Part shown: positions 33,439 through 46,500 of the stretch, piece after piece
How the letters are laid out: each line of letters begins with the position of its first letter
How positions within the stretch are numbered: position 1 is the stretch's first letter
NCBI RefSeq assembly: GCF_000516985.1
Contig: NW_006917094.1
Span: forward strand, 1,054,001 to 1,118,000
Origin: Pestalotiopsis fici W106-1
Taxonomy: Eukaryota; Ascomycota; Sordariomycetes; Amphisphaeriales; Sporocadaceae
Direction: 5' to 3'
DNA length: 64,000 nucleotides
Made by a program: the position numbers and the translations under genes
Notes under the pieces: model-generated
Told to the model about the DNA's origin: nothing
Databases searched by the model: none
What the model saw: only the letters and a program-made list of their open reading frames with translations

Positions 33439-35262
33439 ATGTCGTCGCCGCCGGCAGATGATGAAGTTGTCGCCGTCGCCGAACGCATCCTCACCATGTT
33501 CGGCGACAGTGAGCGACGCGCTCGCGTTGCCTACCGCAATCGCCGAGTTGCTTTCGATTGGCACATGGTAAAGGCAATCGCCATGCTCTCTTTGGCCAGC
33601 TTCCTCTTCCAGTTGGGCCTCGTCCTGAGCAACATTCCTCTGGCCAACACTATCCGCAACACTGTCTGCGACAATGGTTTCGGCGCTGGCACTTCGAATG
33701 CCCAGCCTGCTCTTTGCATGTCTCCCGATGTTCAGTACCATGGTTCGTGTCTTTCGATCCTTTGCTTTCTGAAAGGATACATGTTAACCATAGCACGTAC
33801 AGTCAACATCATCAACCTTGTCCGCGGTTTGGCTTCTGTCATTCCCGGTGAGTTTGGCCGTCCTCTCAGAACAACTTGTTGCCACAATCAAATGTAAGCT
33901 TTGCTGACTTATCGCGCAGTTCTTGTCACCGCACTGTTCCTTGCCTGGCTTAGCAACAACTATGCAAAGAAATAGGTCCTCTTTGCTAGTGTTGCTGGCG
34001 TTCTGGTCCAGACACTGATCAACTTGGGTGTCATCGTCGCCAAACAGTCTGTCCCCGACATCCTTACTAGTATCGTCTTGACTTTTGGCGGCGGTGTTGG
34101 AATCGTCGAGGCAACGGTTTTTTCCATCATGTACGACGTCTGGAAGCGCGAGTGGCGGTAAGCACGAATACCCTTTATCGCAATGTATTCTTTTGCGACT
34201 AACAACGCCATTTGTAGTGGTATCGCCTTCCAGCTGGCGTCCTGCTCCATCCTGCTACCCCGACCCCTGGGATCCATGATTGCTCGGCTCATGATGCAGT
34301 CTGGAGGACTTCAGTCTCCCTTGTGGACTGGATCTCACCTCATTGCCCTGGCAATGTGCTTGGTCTTCCTACTGCCCAAGATGCGCTTCCCCCCGCAGTT
34401 TGCCCATCCCATGGAGCCGCCTTCTGGAATTCCGCGAGATGCTTATGCCGCCACCGAGGCACCCAGGTCCATGCGTCACCAGCTGAAGAACTCTTGGCGC
34501 ATCTCATGCAACTACCTCAAATTCACCAAAGGCATGGTTGAGATTGTTCTGGTCGGCGTTCTTGTTCGACCCATGGTTCCCGCTTCGATGGGAATTCTGG
34601 GCCAGTACATCCAAGTACGTTATGGCAAGGACGACACCGTGTTGTCCAAGCTGGACTTTCTTCAAGCTGTGGAGATATCTTCTGGTTTCATGCTAGTCAT
34701 GCCCCTTTATTTCCTATCCTGGCCCACCCAGAACCCACTCAAACGAGACCTGTTTCTAGCCAAAGTGCTCATCGGTTTGATTCCCGTCGGCATGATGCTT
34801 ACTGGCGTGGCATCTTCCTTTGGCGTTGCCACAGCTGGTGTCGCTCTCACGGCTGCGGGCTTGCCTGTTGTCGGACTCATCCGAGCAAGCATGGCAAACA
34901 TGGTCCTGCGAGAGCACATCTGCGCACTCTTCTGTCTCATGGCCGTCATTGAGCAGCTGGCTATCGTCTTCTTCAACTTTGTTCTGAATGCATTGTTCCA
35001 GGTGGGATTGAGCAACATGCACGAGGACCAAAATTGGCTAGGCCTTCCGTTCTTCTTTGTCGGAGGCTGGTTCTTCATGCTCTGTCGCGGTTTTCTATCG
35101 GCTCACCCCAGAAAGCTCGACTACTTTGCTGGCTTGGGTCACACCTGGGATGGACGAGACATTGTTCTCCGCAACATCGACGGACGCCCGACCTACATCA
35201 TCGAGGGAATCAACTCGGAGACTCTTCGCGGAACCCGCGGCGGTCTTGCCAACCCAGAGTAA
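33439..35262 (+). pseudogene. MFS transporter with one in-frame TAG
   Basis: Exons 33439-33742, 33803-33847, 33920-34157 and 34218-35262 splice with consistent phases (1, 1, 2) and give 543 codons of a polytopic membrane protein. The exception is a TAG at 33973-33975. It falls in the TM2-TM3 loop at the variable position of MFS motif A (AWLSNNYAKK, stop, VLFASVAGVLV). Everything downstream, including GIAFQLASCSILLPRPLGSM and the last helices, is intact and shows no second lesion. Possibilities are a recent nonsense mutation (CAG to TAG would be a CpA-to-TpA change), an assembly error, or readthrough; no CTA readthrough context follows. If real, only about the first 133 residues would be made. 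Substrate unknown. It is listed as a pseudogene because the frame as given is not continuous. Confidence 0.75.
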
Positions 35263-37418
35263 TGGTACACGACTAAGAAAAGGCAGCAGCCAAGGGCCTT
35301 TGTAAGCTCATGACTGTCTTGCCCGATGGCCAGACATGACACGAATGAGGCCACGAAAATGTATCATGCATGAGCACAACTGGACCGAGTTGTGAGTTGG
35401 TGATTATCTAATGTGCGGAAGGAGTCCGTAACTAGGGCCTTGCATCTACCGGCAAGGCGGGAGGCGTTCAGCCCTGAGAGGCTGGACTTGTTTAGGCCAT
35501 CGATGAATAGGATGGCTTTCTGGTATGGGTTTTTGCGGAATCTGGCGGAGATCGACGTTTCTTTGACTCAGCCTTGAGCAAATCTAGTCTGAAACGGTCT
35601 TTTCCAAGCTTCATCCGATGGAGGGCCGTTGCGGCTTTTGCGTGTCTAAACGCCGAGTTTGGGTTGATAGCGAAATGCGATCTTGTGAGTAGGCAGCAGG
35701 TACAGTTGGCCACACAATAAATGCAGTTTCTATAATTTCCTTCCTGTGTTGCTTAATCCTTTCCCTCCAGGACCATGTCATGTGTTGATTGTGAGTTTTG
35801 GCGGCTCAGACTTGTCGGATAGACCGACCTGTGATGCGCTGCATCGTCATGCCTTTCCTCTTTTGGTTCTATGATGTCAAGTATCGCTGCCCGTGTTGCT
35901 TCGGTTTAATCCGTTATACCTCGTACGCAGTGCCGGTGGTAAATATCTTGCCTATGCTAGCAGTATCTCGTCGCCTCAACTTTTCCCGCTCGTGCAGTCT
36001 GCCTACTAAAGATCGCGCCATGAACCTATATGAAGGGCTCGGCCGAGATCGTCTTAGCAATCAGCCCTAGGTAGGGTCTTTTAATGGCAAAAAAGAGAAA
36101 TCAGCCAGTTGCAAAGCTCTTTGGTCCTGGCGTGGCGTTTGGCCATGGGACCTTGGTCGGTAAATTCCCCCACGAAGTCCCAATCTCTTTCACAGAGCAA
36201 CGAGGGGCGCAGAGAATGGACCAGTCCAGACATGCATGGCTAGAGTTTAGACAAGGCAGGATCGCGGAAAGTTTAGTCGCGAGTTGACGTATTGCGGGGA
36301 CGCTTTCCGGAAGACGGTCGCCGCCTGCAAGCCACAATATTCTCGTTGGGATCTCGAGATAGAGTAAGGGAACAAATCAAGACGTAGCTCGTCCCAGCAC
36401 CTTCCCCCCTCCCCCAAGAGGACGGACAAGGTTTGATATACGCCTTTCCCCGCCCCCCAAAGAGTCAAGACGTGACTGGATGGGAGCTCCGCCCTCGGGT
36501 ATTGGAGGTTGTCATAGGGCCAAGGGAAGAAGTTGTGTGAAGTCGAATGGGCGACTTGTCAGTCGCAGCGAATGTTTAGTCCTCCTTGGCTGTTTGCTAG
36601 AGAGGCACAAGGCCTAGGCCTAGACCGTTGATAGGTCCGAATTTGCAAGCAATGAGAATGGCGATCCCATTCATGTTTATGGCGCAGTGTAGCAGTGTGC
36701 ACCAAGTCCCCAACATCAAAGGGTCATTATAGGAAAAATTTCAAAGCAGCCTCCATGTGAGTTTGTGTGAATAGAGGCATGCATGCATGCAAGCCCCTTG
36801 CAACGCTCGGCTTGGCCGATCCATCTTGTGCTGTCGTGCATAATCTCAAAGAAGAAGCGAAAATTCGGGACCGATTACCAACCAGCCATGGAGAAAGGAG
36901 GGAGACAGAAAACAAAAGGGGATCTTCTCAAGGTTCAGATGTGCCTCACCAACGACCCAAGTCCCAAGGACGAGGTGAGCTTAGGTTTGACTATACAGTA
37001 GCGGCCCATCACTTTGGCCATGGGGCTGCACCGTTAGTCTTGGGTTGTCTTTTTGTCCTTTGCATGTGTTTGTTGAGAATTCTGGATTTTTCAAGGAACG
37101 GCGCAATTTCTTTCACATTTTTCCGCGTGAGAAATGTTCAACTTTAGCTTGAACTGGAGTTATCACACACAAGAGCGTTTGTTTGACAGTATGATGTTCC
37201 ATTATTTGAGTAGATGGGCGCACTGCCTTGTATGATGAGCTATCTCCAGCTGTAATTATGCCGCCTTGGGCGTATAAGCCCAGTCAAAACGCCCAACTCC
37301 CATTCAAACACTTCATCTTGGTGTAGTTTCGTATCCTGGCCTCTCCAGCCGTACTTGCTGGTATTGTAACAGGCGAATAGCTGCCTTGTCAGGTCTTTGG
37401 TGTAAGTCATTAGGTCGT
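35263..37418. other. Intergenic region
   Basis: No recognised gene. Open frames here are short and overlapping. It contains the 3' flanks of the MFS gene (+) and the bZIP gene (-), which converge. Confidence 0.5.
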
Positions 37419-38114
37419 TTAAATATTGTACATTGTTGGTGCTTCGCACAGGTAGAGCTCGGATTCGAACCCGTCTATCTGACTTGTGGTGGGTGGTCCG
37501 GTCATGGTGGGATCGAAACTGATGCCGAGCTGCTGGTATTGGACCGCGGCAGCGAGATCTTGCTCGCTCTTTAGTTTCATAAAGTCTGCCTGCAGGCCCG
37601 CATAGGCCTGGCTCAGCACGTCGTTTCTCTGTTGTGCCTCATTAAGGAGGTCCTCGAGGTCCTTGATGCGCTGGTCTTTTCGCTCCCGGTATGCTCTTTG
37701 TGAAGCGCGGTTCTGGGCCCTCCGACGCTGGAATGATCATGTTAGGATGGCTGGGCAATGAGGCTATAGCTCGTCTTCACGGTGGTACTCACAGATAATA
37801 CTGAAGGGGGAGCATTTTTATATCTGTTCTCTCGTTTCCGCTTCGGCTTTTGTGTGGTTCCCTGGGAAGACTCTGACGGCGTAGACTCTGCAGAAATGTC
37901 GCCATGATCAAAGGTAGGGTCTATGCCCGGGTATGATATATACTGTCAGGGTCTGTCAGTCTGCAAAACTTGTAAGAATAATCCAAGCAGTGGGATTTAT
38001 TCGTACAGTTGACTCCATTGGACTTGTGGGTGTAGATGGCTCTTGTGATGACTCTGACTCTTGGTACAAGCATGGAAATGAATTGGGCGGTAACGGGAAG
38101 TCGTATTTGTCCAT
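37419..38114 (-). CDS. Small bZIP transcription factor (AP-1/Yap-like)
   Basis: A nuclear DNA-binding regulator. Minus-strand exons are 38114-38007, 37942-37793 and 37727-37419, all phase-0 GT-AG (188 residues). The N-terminus is acidic and Pro/Ser-rich (MDKYDFPLPPNSFPCLYQES). A basic patch, QKPKRKRENRYKNA, precedes the basic region RRRAQNRASQRAYRERKDQR. The leucine zipper follows directly (IKDLEDLLNEAQQRNDVL), so the DNA-contact core is NRASQRAYR, a Yap-like variant with Tyr in place of Phe. The protein ends at LCEAPTMYNI. An overlapping frame continues to 37240, and splicing or a one-base slip there could change the tail. Target genes unknown. It is preceded by 6.6 kb of gene-free DNA. Confidence 0.85.
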
Positions 38115-41100
38115 AGCGAGACTACTGTTTTCTTTTTATATATATACAACCAAGGCGATAATATGTTTGGCAAATGTTATTGAGCGGGACCACTACGGAT
38201 CATGAGTAATATGAAGCTGCGAACAAACGCAGCGTGGCTTGTCTGTGACTTTGCAACGGCTGCGGTTGTCGATAATTGAATGTGTACGGATAGGAAATCA
38301 AAGTCCCCAGTCCGATGCAAGGGGGCAACCTCAAGGTTATATCTATTCAGGGCCCTTCTGATATCCCAAGTGAACGGCCCCGATGCGGCATGCTCACTGC
38401 TGCTCGAGACCCCTGCTTCAGTAGGGCTCTTGGCTCGAAGGAGCATGGCGTCAAGCGAACCTCTAAGCTTGCATCAAAGTCTGTCCAAAGTATCGACATG
38501 TACCGTGGTAGCTTACCTTTATTACCTTCTCTCTCTCTCTCTCTTTCTCTCTGCCTTGTGGGCCCCTTTTGCCTCCACCTTACCTACCCACTCGGCTTGA
38601 CCCTCGTTCGGTAGCTTTGCACGAGTATGCGAGCGTTTTGGCGCGCGCGGGGGACGGACCAGGCTGTTCTGGTTCGCCGCCCTTGGCCCTTTTCCCAGGG
38701 GATTGGGGATTTTGGCTCGTTCATGCAGGGTAACAACACCTCGCCTTCCTCGGGGCCGATTGGCCGGCAGTAACTGTCATTCCCAACGTTGCTGCCGAAA
38801 TGCTGTACCAGGTGAGAAAGAGGTGAAAAGTGCGCGGGTGGTAAGGCGCGGCATGGCGGCTCGCCCGTTGGGAAAGGCAGTCAACCATCAACCGACCTCG
38901 TGTCTGCGCCGATCAATTGCGCAGTTTCTCAAAACGTGAATTCAATAACTCTTGTTGAAGGATACGGGTACCGGTCAATCATGATGTATGCAAATATGGT
39001 GTCATCAAGGTGGTACTGGGTGCCCAAGGTGTAGTACGGAGCCAGATCTGGGCAGAGACAGGCGTATAGCAAGTACTTGTTATCATCATGATACTATAGT
39101 CGGAACTCGGAGATGCGCCCAGACATGAAAAGTACGAGGCGTGCTGAGGATCTCGGCAAGGTCCAATAAGGCTAGTCTCAATTTCTTCTATATCACGGGG
39201 ATAGGATGCGCCTGTTTCCTCGGCCTTCACATTTCTGCTGTATCACAGATTGCACTCACGAATGCTTGGCTATTTTCTGACAGCATCATGCAGCCCGACG
39301 TGGCTACCTGGCCAATATCGCTTAGCGGACTATCCCCTTCTAGCATCATGATTCTCAGCACCTATACATCCAGAATTTGTATAAAACGCTGTAGAATTGA
39401 ACTAATATGATGAAATTTCGCAATGAATTGGCTTTTGTCTCGGTGAGACGAGAGTCGTTTGGAACATGCCGTGGTATAAATCACGGCTATCTGCTTTCGG
39501 AATACCGCTTCAACGGTGATTATCTCATCTAATAATATGCATCGCCTAGCTGAGGCATATCGAGGCTAGTCGGATAGCCAGTGACTAAACTGTACACTTG
39601 GGATGCAGCGTTTCTTTGACAATTGCTAAGAGTGTTTATTGCACATCATAAAATATAGAGACGATCTGGGGGCCAGATCGCTACGACCAAAAATTGATCG
39701 GCATAACTAGATTGCGGAAGATGGTTACCTGTAACCTAGCTCGAATCCACTGCAGAGGGGCCTAGTAATCTATGCGCGCAGTTACCAGAGAGTTAGTTGT
39801 GCATATGAGCAAGCAGCAGCATTTTCCAAATTGATTATACAACCCACCGCCGCCTCTTTGATTGTTTTTGAATTTTCGCCAGTCAACCCAATAGGGTTCA
39901 AAGTTCGTGCGTGACCTCCAATGATGGGTCGAGGCTATAGGGTATCGCCGTGGGAAACTCCCCCGCGCTCGCGCCGATCTTACAGGCACTTGCCATGCAG
40001 CCTTTCGAACCGTTATACTGTAAGATGGAGTGTGAGATTTTAAGGCTGCCACTTGTTTGACATTGTACGTATAATGTAATCAGGACCCAAAGGGATAGCA
40101 GTGCCATGCCACTGGACTAGAGACAGACCCGACGCTTTCCAAAAATGCTAAAATAAAACTAACACATATTTTGTCCCCTTCCGCGCTGTTTTGGCACGAA
40201 GCTTTCCCTTGCCTCTTACCCTACTACGGCACGAGCCGGTAGTAGCAACAAGGTCTGGCTGGTTTTGGAGGTGGGGAGGAGACATCCAGTCCCCTGCCAG
40301 AAATACCTAATGCCCCCCCAAGCTACCCCTCCCCTTCCTAGGGCAGCTCTTTTCTTTGCAGCCTGTCAAATAAAACACATGTGCCTGTATAGAAAGTATC
40401 CCAAGGTATTTGATCAATATTATTCATCTGCCATAGTGTCACCTATTCTGGCCATAGCGGGGCCCCGGCAACGCTCCAGGCGCTCTGATTTGACTCTTCT
40501 ATTTGCTTCGTCGGGAAAAGTTTATTCGCGTCTGACAGGACAAAGGACACCCACCGGCCCCAGCCAAAATCGTGTGCGCGCGGTGCTCCCGCATAGGAAG
40601 AAGACACACAGAGAGTGTGAGTGAACCCTTGTTCTCTGCTTTGGACCACACCCCCTCCACCGTTGCTTGGATGGATGTGGGAGATCAGGCCCAGATGATC
40701 GCGGTGAAAGCGGATCTTCGGTCGAGTGCCGAGCTTTAACATTGTTGAAGAGAGCTCTAGACTTTCCGCTCGCGAGTTGGAATTTGAGGGCAAGCAGTCT
40801 AATGTATAATCAGACCCTTGATAGGTTGTTTCTTTCTTTTATTCCTTCTTAGTTGTCCCTTGAACTCATCCGCCTCGGATCTTGTCCATTGCTATATTTG
40901 AAAGGGATGGCTCGTTGATTTCGATTATGGCGGATGCAGTACAGGAACTGCAATTTCTAGTGTGCTGTAGTGAAACTACGTATATTGGCCAGGCCGAATA
41001 GACGCTTATGCATGTGTCCCTCGGTCTTCCAAGATAGCTTCGTAGGGAAACAAAATAGCGCTCCAGTGACGTGTGTGACGCCGCGCTAATCTTTTTTTCA

Positions 41101-44100
41101 CCATCAAACAATCCACTGCGTGACAAAGATACAACCTAGAACTAAAAAGTGACCCCTTGGGAAACGCGGCTCACACTCTGTTCAACATTGAAGCCCTTGA
41201 TTTCGGTGACGTCAAGACCCTTACTTGCTGCGTCGAAATTCTCGCGACCAGGCGTTTCTTCTTGTGACGGAGCTATAGCTTAAGGTTATATCAAACAGCT
41301 AATTAGTGCTGACTGATATCTTTGTCACTCAGAGGGCGCGTACATGATTGACTATTTCATGTAGTTGGGGAAACCCAGATCTCTGGATCCCTTCTTTTAG
41401 CAGTCGTTGTTACTTTAGCCACCGTGGTTGATATATGTCAGCAATTCATGCAGTATAAGGAAAATGGAGATCATGAGAACAAATCATCCGTCGATGGCCA
41501 CTTGAGATTCCTGCAGGCAGCGAGCTTCATTCTTTCGGGTCGAACATCCAGATCTGAACATGCAGAATCTATGAGGTCGTTTCTCAACCGACAACATACA
41601 ATCTGCCAAAGGCTTGGGTTGTTTGAATCAGTCGTACTGCCTCTGCGACGTCTGCAAAAGTGTGTACGTACAGGTCCGGCGCAACAGCATCTTTGACCCA
41701 TCTGAAAGCTTTTCGCAGCACGATCAATCTGAGATATATGCATGAGCCGTGCGGTCGTACACCAAGCCCAAATTGGCATCTACTGCCTGCCTCACTGAAC
41801 GTTGTCGTTCTGGAGAATTTATTGCCTGAACATTGTTGCTCTCTATCAGAAGCCTGAATATACTATTCGCATAACCTCTTGAATGTTCACCCTGTATTCG
41901 AATGGGCTGCAAGGATGAATAGAACTCGGATTCTGGACGTTTATACATCCCGGCCCCAAGTCTGACATGATACTTTAATTCCAGGAACAGCGTTGGGCAG
42001 GTATATATGGTGTAGACAACCAAGAATACTTGATGTTATCATGAGTCAGGAAGACTCTCCTGACTGCTAGCGAATGACACGGATCATGTGGCATACGCAA
42101 ACTCCTCATGTCAAGACAGTCCAATCGCCCTTGTTATTGGGGTCGCATGTCGTGTAGAGAGTAGGAAGAATAAGACAGCCAAGTTGATTATACTGGCTCA
42201 AAGTATATGCTATCCACTGTTTTCTCGTAGAGTCTTTTCCTGTAAAGGAGACGCAAGTAACATGTATGACGTTGGACGTGCTGCCATCATTGGTGGTACA
42301 GAAGAAGTAGATGAGCGCCCATGTTATTGCCTTCTTTCGGAAAACCTGGGTCCTATCCCGATCGCGCAACTTGAGTTCTAGTTTCTTCGAATAATATCTG
42401 CCCAAGAACCATACATTCAAAACATCGAGATCCCCGTGCAAGAAGTATCTCCATGGTACAGAATTGTACACCTGACAGATACCTCTAGATGCACATGTGG
42501 AACCATACCGAGTTGTTGTTTTTTCCCCACCCGATGATGGCACTCGGTATACAATCCCTAGTGCACAATGTATACTGTTCGGGAGAGATATTGGTCCGGT
42601 GCAAATGCATAGTGTAGGTCAGTGTTTCAATTTGTCCAAATCAACATGCTCCTGTCTGAACCAATACTTATTCCTGGCTGTATAAGGCTGAGCCATGTGT
42701 CCCAAGGGCAGACCTTCATATGGGTATAAAAAGCGATCAAATCAGAGACAGAGCGCAGTGAACACGACTTATCTGTGGAAATTACGCGGAGCTTCCGAGA
42801 AGGGGCGGCCGCGTCCTTTTGTAGCCGTGGATTGGTGGAAAACCCGAGGGACGGGTAGCATTTCCAAGGGCTTGGGACTCACTCCCACCGTGTGGCCCAT
42901 AGGTGATGTAGTCATGGTATAATGGGCTTCTTGAGAGCTTCGAGAACTGAGGTAAGATGTCACTGCAGAGTACAACCCTTGTAGTCTTTGAACTTGTAGA
43001 TCCCTTCAAGACGAATGTACATTTCTGTTTTCTGCGCCGTTGTTCTGCTTCTGTTGTATGCATTTCCCCTGTCTTCTTACCCATGAGTGAAGAATGTACG
43101 TGCCCGCATGATGCCGATAAAGAAAAACAAAGAAGAAGAAAAACTTAGACAACCGAGTTCCGAACAAAGATATGAGGGGAGGAGGGAATTCTGTGGCGTG
43201 CGAAATAGGATTTCAATCCTCAGGCACGCAAGATTGCGCATATTCCCTGCTCAGGGTAGGATATATTGAAAGTATACGAATGAGATTACGAGAAAGATGC
43301 ACAAGAGAGGCCCTGGCGGTGAGTTGAGAGATCTGTGGTAGCGAGCCAATCTGGTAGACTCGTCACCCTAGAGAAGCGGGCAGCGGCTATATCTCCGTCC
43401 TTCCCCGCCAGCAAGCTCTTCTATTGGCTCTGGGCTTGGGCCTCCCCACTGGCTTACATATGCCTTTTTTCCTTTCCTGGTGGGACTTTTCTATACTGCA
43501 GATACTTGGAGATACCAGTAGACATGATACAGGTGGCATCTCTGATATTGAGTCTATACAAACAAGCTTTGGCTTGGGCCACATTGCGGTACTTTTCGAC
43601 CATTCGAGATTGTTACCGTCCGGGGCAGCTAGCCATATTATCGCGCACCCCTTGATGGTTTCATCCCTCGAGGGCCTTTTCGGAAGAACTGCCCGACGTG
43701 ATGTAATCAAAGTAGCTTGTTGTTCAGCCATTTGGCTACCATGAGCAGACTCAAATTGTCTCTATTCAAGCTTCAATTCGACCCTAACTCTCCAGCGCGA
43801 ACCTACCGAGTTGCTGGGACATTCAAGAACCATGACCCAACTGGGCAACTACAAGAGATGCGCGAGGGATTCAAAGTCGCCAATCATTGACAGTGACTAG
43901 ATAAACTCTGTGAGAGTGCTACCGACTTCCTGATGTGATTATGAGGTATTTTGCGAGGTTGGAAACTACCTGAGATGATGTAGTCCTTGCCGAGGTTGGG
44001 AAGGATATCGCCAAACCCACCTCCGCATGATATCCGCTTTGCAAGGGAAAGAAGGAGCAAGGTAGTTTGAAGCCGTGGGCATCAGTCGGTGGGAACAGTC

Positions 44101-44794
44101 CAGAGAATCCTCAATGAATATTCCAAGACTGGAGAATCATTCTTCACGTCGGTATCCCAACACGCCTAAACAGGGAAGTGCATGGGTCATATTTGTCTGA
44201 CTCGGAGTCGAAGGCGGAGACACTTTGTATATACTCTTCGAGGCTTCCTTGAGGTATCACGAACTGGAGCGGTGAGATTTCTGCGAATGACGTTGAAACA
44301 CATGCCCATGGAAACAAACCACGGCCCAATTTTCTCCATCTGGGGAAAGATCAGACTACATCCAAGGGGGCTGGCTCCATGAAACCTGCTAGAAGTAGTA
44401 CATGAGGGTACTGAAATTAACACCAGAGCAATATTATCATGCTAGAGGTGGGGGCATTTTATGGAATTTCACTCAGGTTTCCCTTCTCTCAAGCATCCCA
44501 TGCTTTACAGTGGAGATTCATTCATATCGTATCCTAAGCGACGACACCACATGAAGGTTTGGTGAGCTATTCTTAGCCATTGTGCTGACATCGAATCGGC
44601 TGTGCTGATGTCGTAATTGTACAGAGACAGGTGGCCGCCGCAAGATCATCACCTATGCTCATGATAAGGATGGAAGATGGCTAGTATAGGATTGAGCTGA
44701 GAATGTGGCTGGCTTTCCGCTGTATTTCCAGAGCTACAAGTCTTGCTGGTGCACTGGGAACGTGAAATGAAGTTACCACCTTTAATTAGATGCT
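38115..44794. other. 6.7 kb gene-poor stretch
   Basis: I find no supportable gene. A (CT)n tract lies at about 38527-38552. Minus-strand frames at 42106-42543 (145 codons) and 44144-44329, and a 49-codon plus-strand frame at 43741-43890, have somewhat protein-like composition but no family match or clear exon structure. The block may be long regulatory DNA for the bZIP gene, or decayed sequence. Confidence 0.45.
38527..38552. repeat. (CT)n microsatellite
   Basis: Ten or more CT dinucleotides with one T insertion, about 410 bases upstream of the bZIP start. Confidence 0.85.
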
Positions 44795-46500
44795 TTACGG
44801 AGACTTGGCCGTCAGCTTCATTGACGCTGCTGCCAACCCGTCTTCAGCTTGCGTCACACCATCCTCGAAGCCTATGCGTTTGCTGAGCCCAAGGCTTTGC
44901 TTGAATCTGGCCTTGGCTTCCTCCATATCACCAGTCATTGCGGCGATCTCTCCTAGATTGCATAGTGCGACAGCGCAGGCCTGGTCGCATTCTTCCGTTC
45001 TATCCTCGCCAGTCACCTTTGATCCAGTTGCATGTGCCTGCAGGGCCCATGACTTTGCGCTGGCAAGCAGGGTTGCGCGCGTAGGGCGAGGTTGGTCCTT
45101 GGATCCCGTGGCTGCTGGGAGCGCAGTCCCATCAGCGGGGGTGAGAGGCTGTTGTGCCAGTGATATTGCCAGGTTGTTCACTATTTTCAGTTAGCCAAGA
45201 AGTTTCCAGACGCAATCTCCGGGTATCGCTAACGTACTCAGAACAGCAGTGTGGCAACTCTTAGGGGGGGACATTGTGAGTGCCTGTAGATACAGAGGAG
45301 CAGCTAGATAGTGCTTGTCTTTTGACTCGTAATGATTGGCCAATGCTGTGGTATCTGTTAGTGTGTCTGGTGGCAATCCCGCGCAGGATAGAGAGAAGTT
45401 ACCTTCTAGAGCGCCGCCAATCTGTTCGGGGGACATCCATTCTCCTTCGCCCTCTTTAACTCCTTGGATCTGTCGTCGTTGCAGCTCCTTCAAGACAGTT
45501 TCAACAGCCCAAACGAGACGCTCTCCGGCTGCTTCGCTTTGGAGAACATGTTCATCTGCATAAAGCTCTCCAAGCTTTACACTGATGCCAACGGTTTTGC
45601 CGAGAACTCTGGTGCGCTTGCCCCAAAGGTTTTCCGGCACCTCCTCCTCCTCTTCAGGTTTGTTGTCCTCCTTCTCAGCCGGTGCTTTGGTGAATCCAAT
45701 CAGGTTCCCGTCCTTGTCGATCAGGCCATCACGAGTTGACTGCTCCATCTTTGCAACCCACCTGTTACAGTCGCGAAGAAGGGCCTCGAGAACCTCAATG
45801 GCACCCTTGTAGCTACCAACTTTCTCTAGCCACGCAGCTAGCTGGATCTTGATTCCCATGACGCCGTCGGAGAAGGGGTCGAGGCCGTTGGACTCGCACT
45901 GCTCAAGTGCCATCTTGTAATACTTCAAGGCAAGTTTTGGATCAGGACTATAGTTGCTGTAATATAGCGCGCGCCGCATCGATTTCGCCACATCGGGAGG
46001 GAATTTGGTGAATTGTTCGGACTGAAAATAGTTGAAGTAGGTATAAATGACATAGACTATGATGACGGCAGTGCCTGCCAAACTACGGATAACCCAATAA
46101 TTAGCAATGACTCAATGGTGGATGATAAATACCGAACAATTCAAACTTACAGTGCCAGAGCAATCACGAGCTCCTCAGGGCTTTGTCTGTATAGTCGTTG
46201 TAGGCTCTGTCCGCGGAATGCGCCAACCAAGGGTCGCAGGCTAAGACTCTGTCGCAGGGCGCGAAGTAGTAGCGTTGAAGATGAGGTCGGCGGCTGACCC
46301 TCGGCGAACTTCTTGCCGCCTGTCGACTGACATCGTACTTGATGTGATCGCAGAATCACGAGTGTTTGAGGGCATCTGCCGTCTGTAGATGTCGGGTTGA
46401 GCTGTCGGATAAAATGTGTCTGTGACAGGCCTGGGCGCGCAAAATGAGATGTAGAGATCCCATTGAAGGGCCGCACGGCGTGGATGCGTATCGAAGACAT
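44795..46500 (-). CDS. Mitochondrial TPR membrane protein (Mgr3-like)
   Basis: Minus-strand exons are 46500-46151, 46082-45403, 45345-45238 and 45180-44795 (507 residues), and all three GT-AG junctions restore phase. The N-terminus is Arg/Ser-rich and lacks acidic residues (MSSIRIHAVRPFNGISTSHF), as expected of a mitochondrial presequence. One transmembrane segment lies at about 109-132 (LVIALALLAGTAVIIVYVIY). The soluble part contains tetratricopeptide-like helices: DPKLALKYYKMALEQCESNG, YKGAIEVLEALLRDCNRWVA, YLAAPLYLQALTMSP, and CNLGEIAAMTGDMEEAKARF. Architecture and placement fit the yeast Mgr3 type, an adaptor of the i-AAA protease in the inner membrane; that specific role is inference. 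It is divergent from the dap1-like gene across 816 bases. Confidence 0.85.

Noticed and set aside
37450..37480. tRNA T-loop-like GGTTCGAATCC on the minus strand
   Set aside because: It lies in the bZIP coding exon (DGFESELY) and no acceptor, D or anticodon stem fits around it.
41207..41214. Perfect TGACGTCA (CRE/bZIP) site
   Set aside because: A single 8-mer 3 kb from the nearest gene is expected by chance; no second copy supports a regulatory role.
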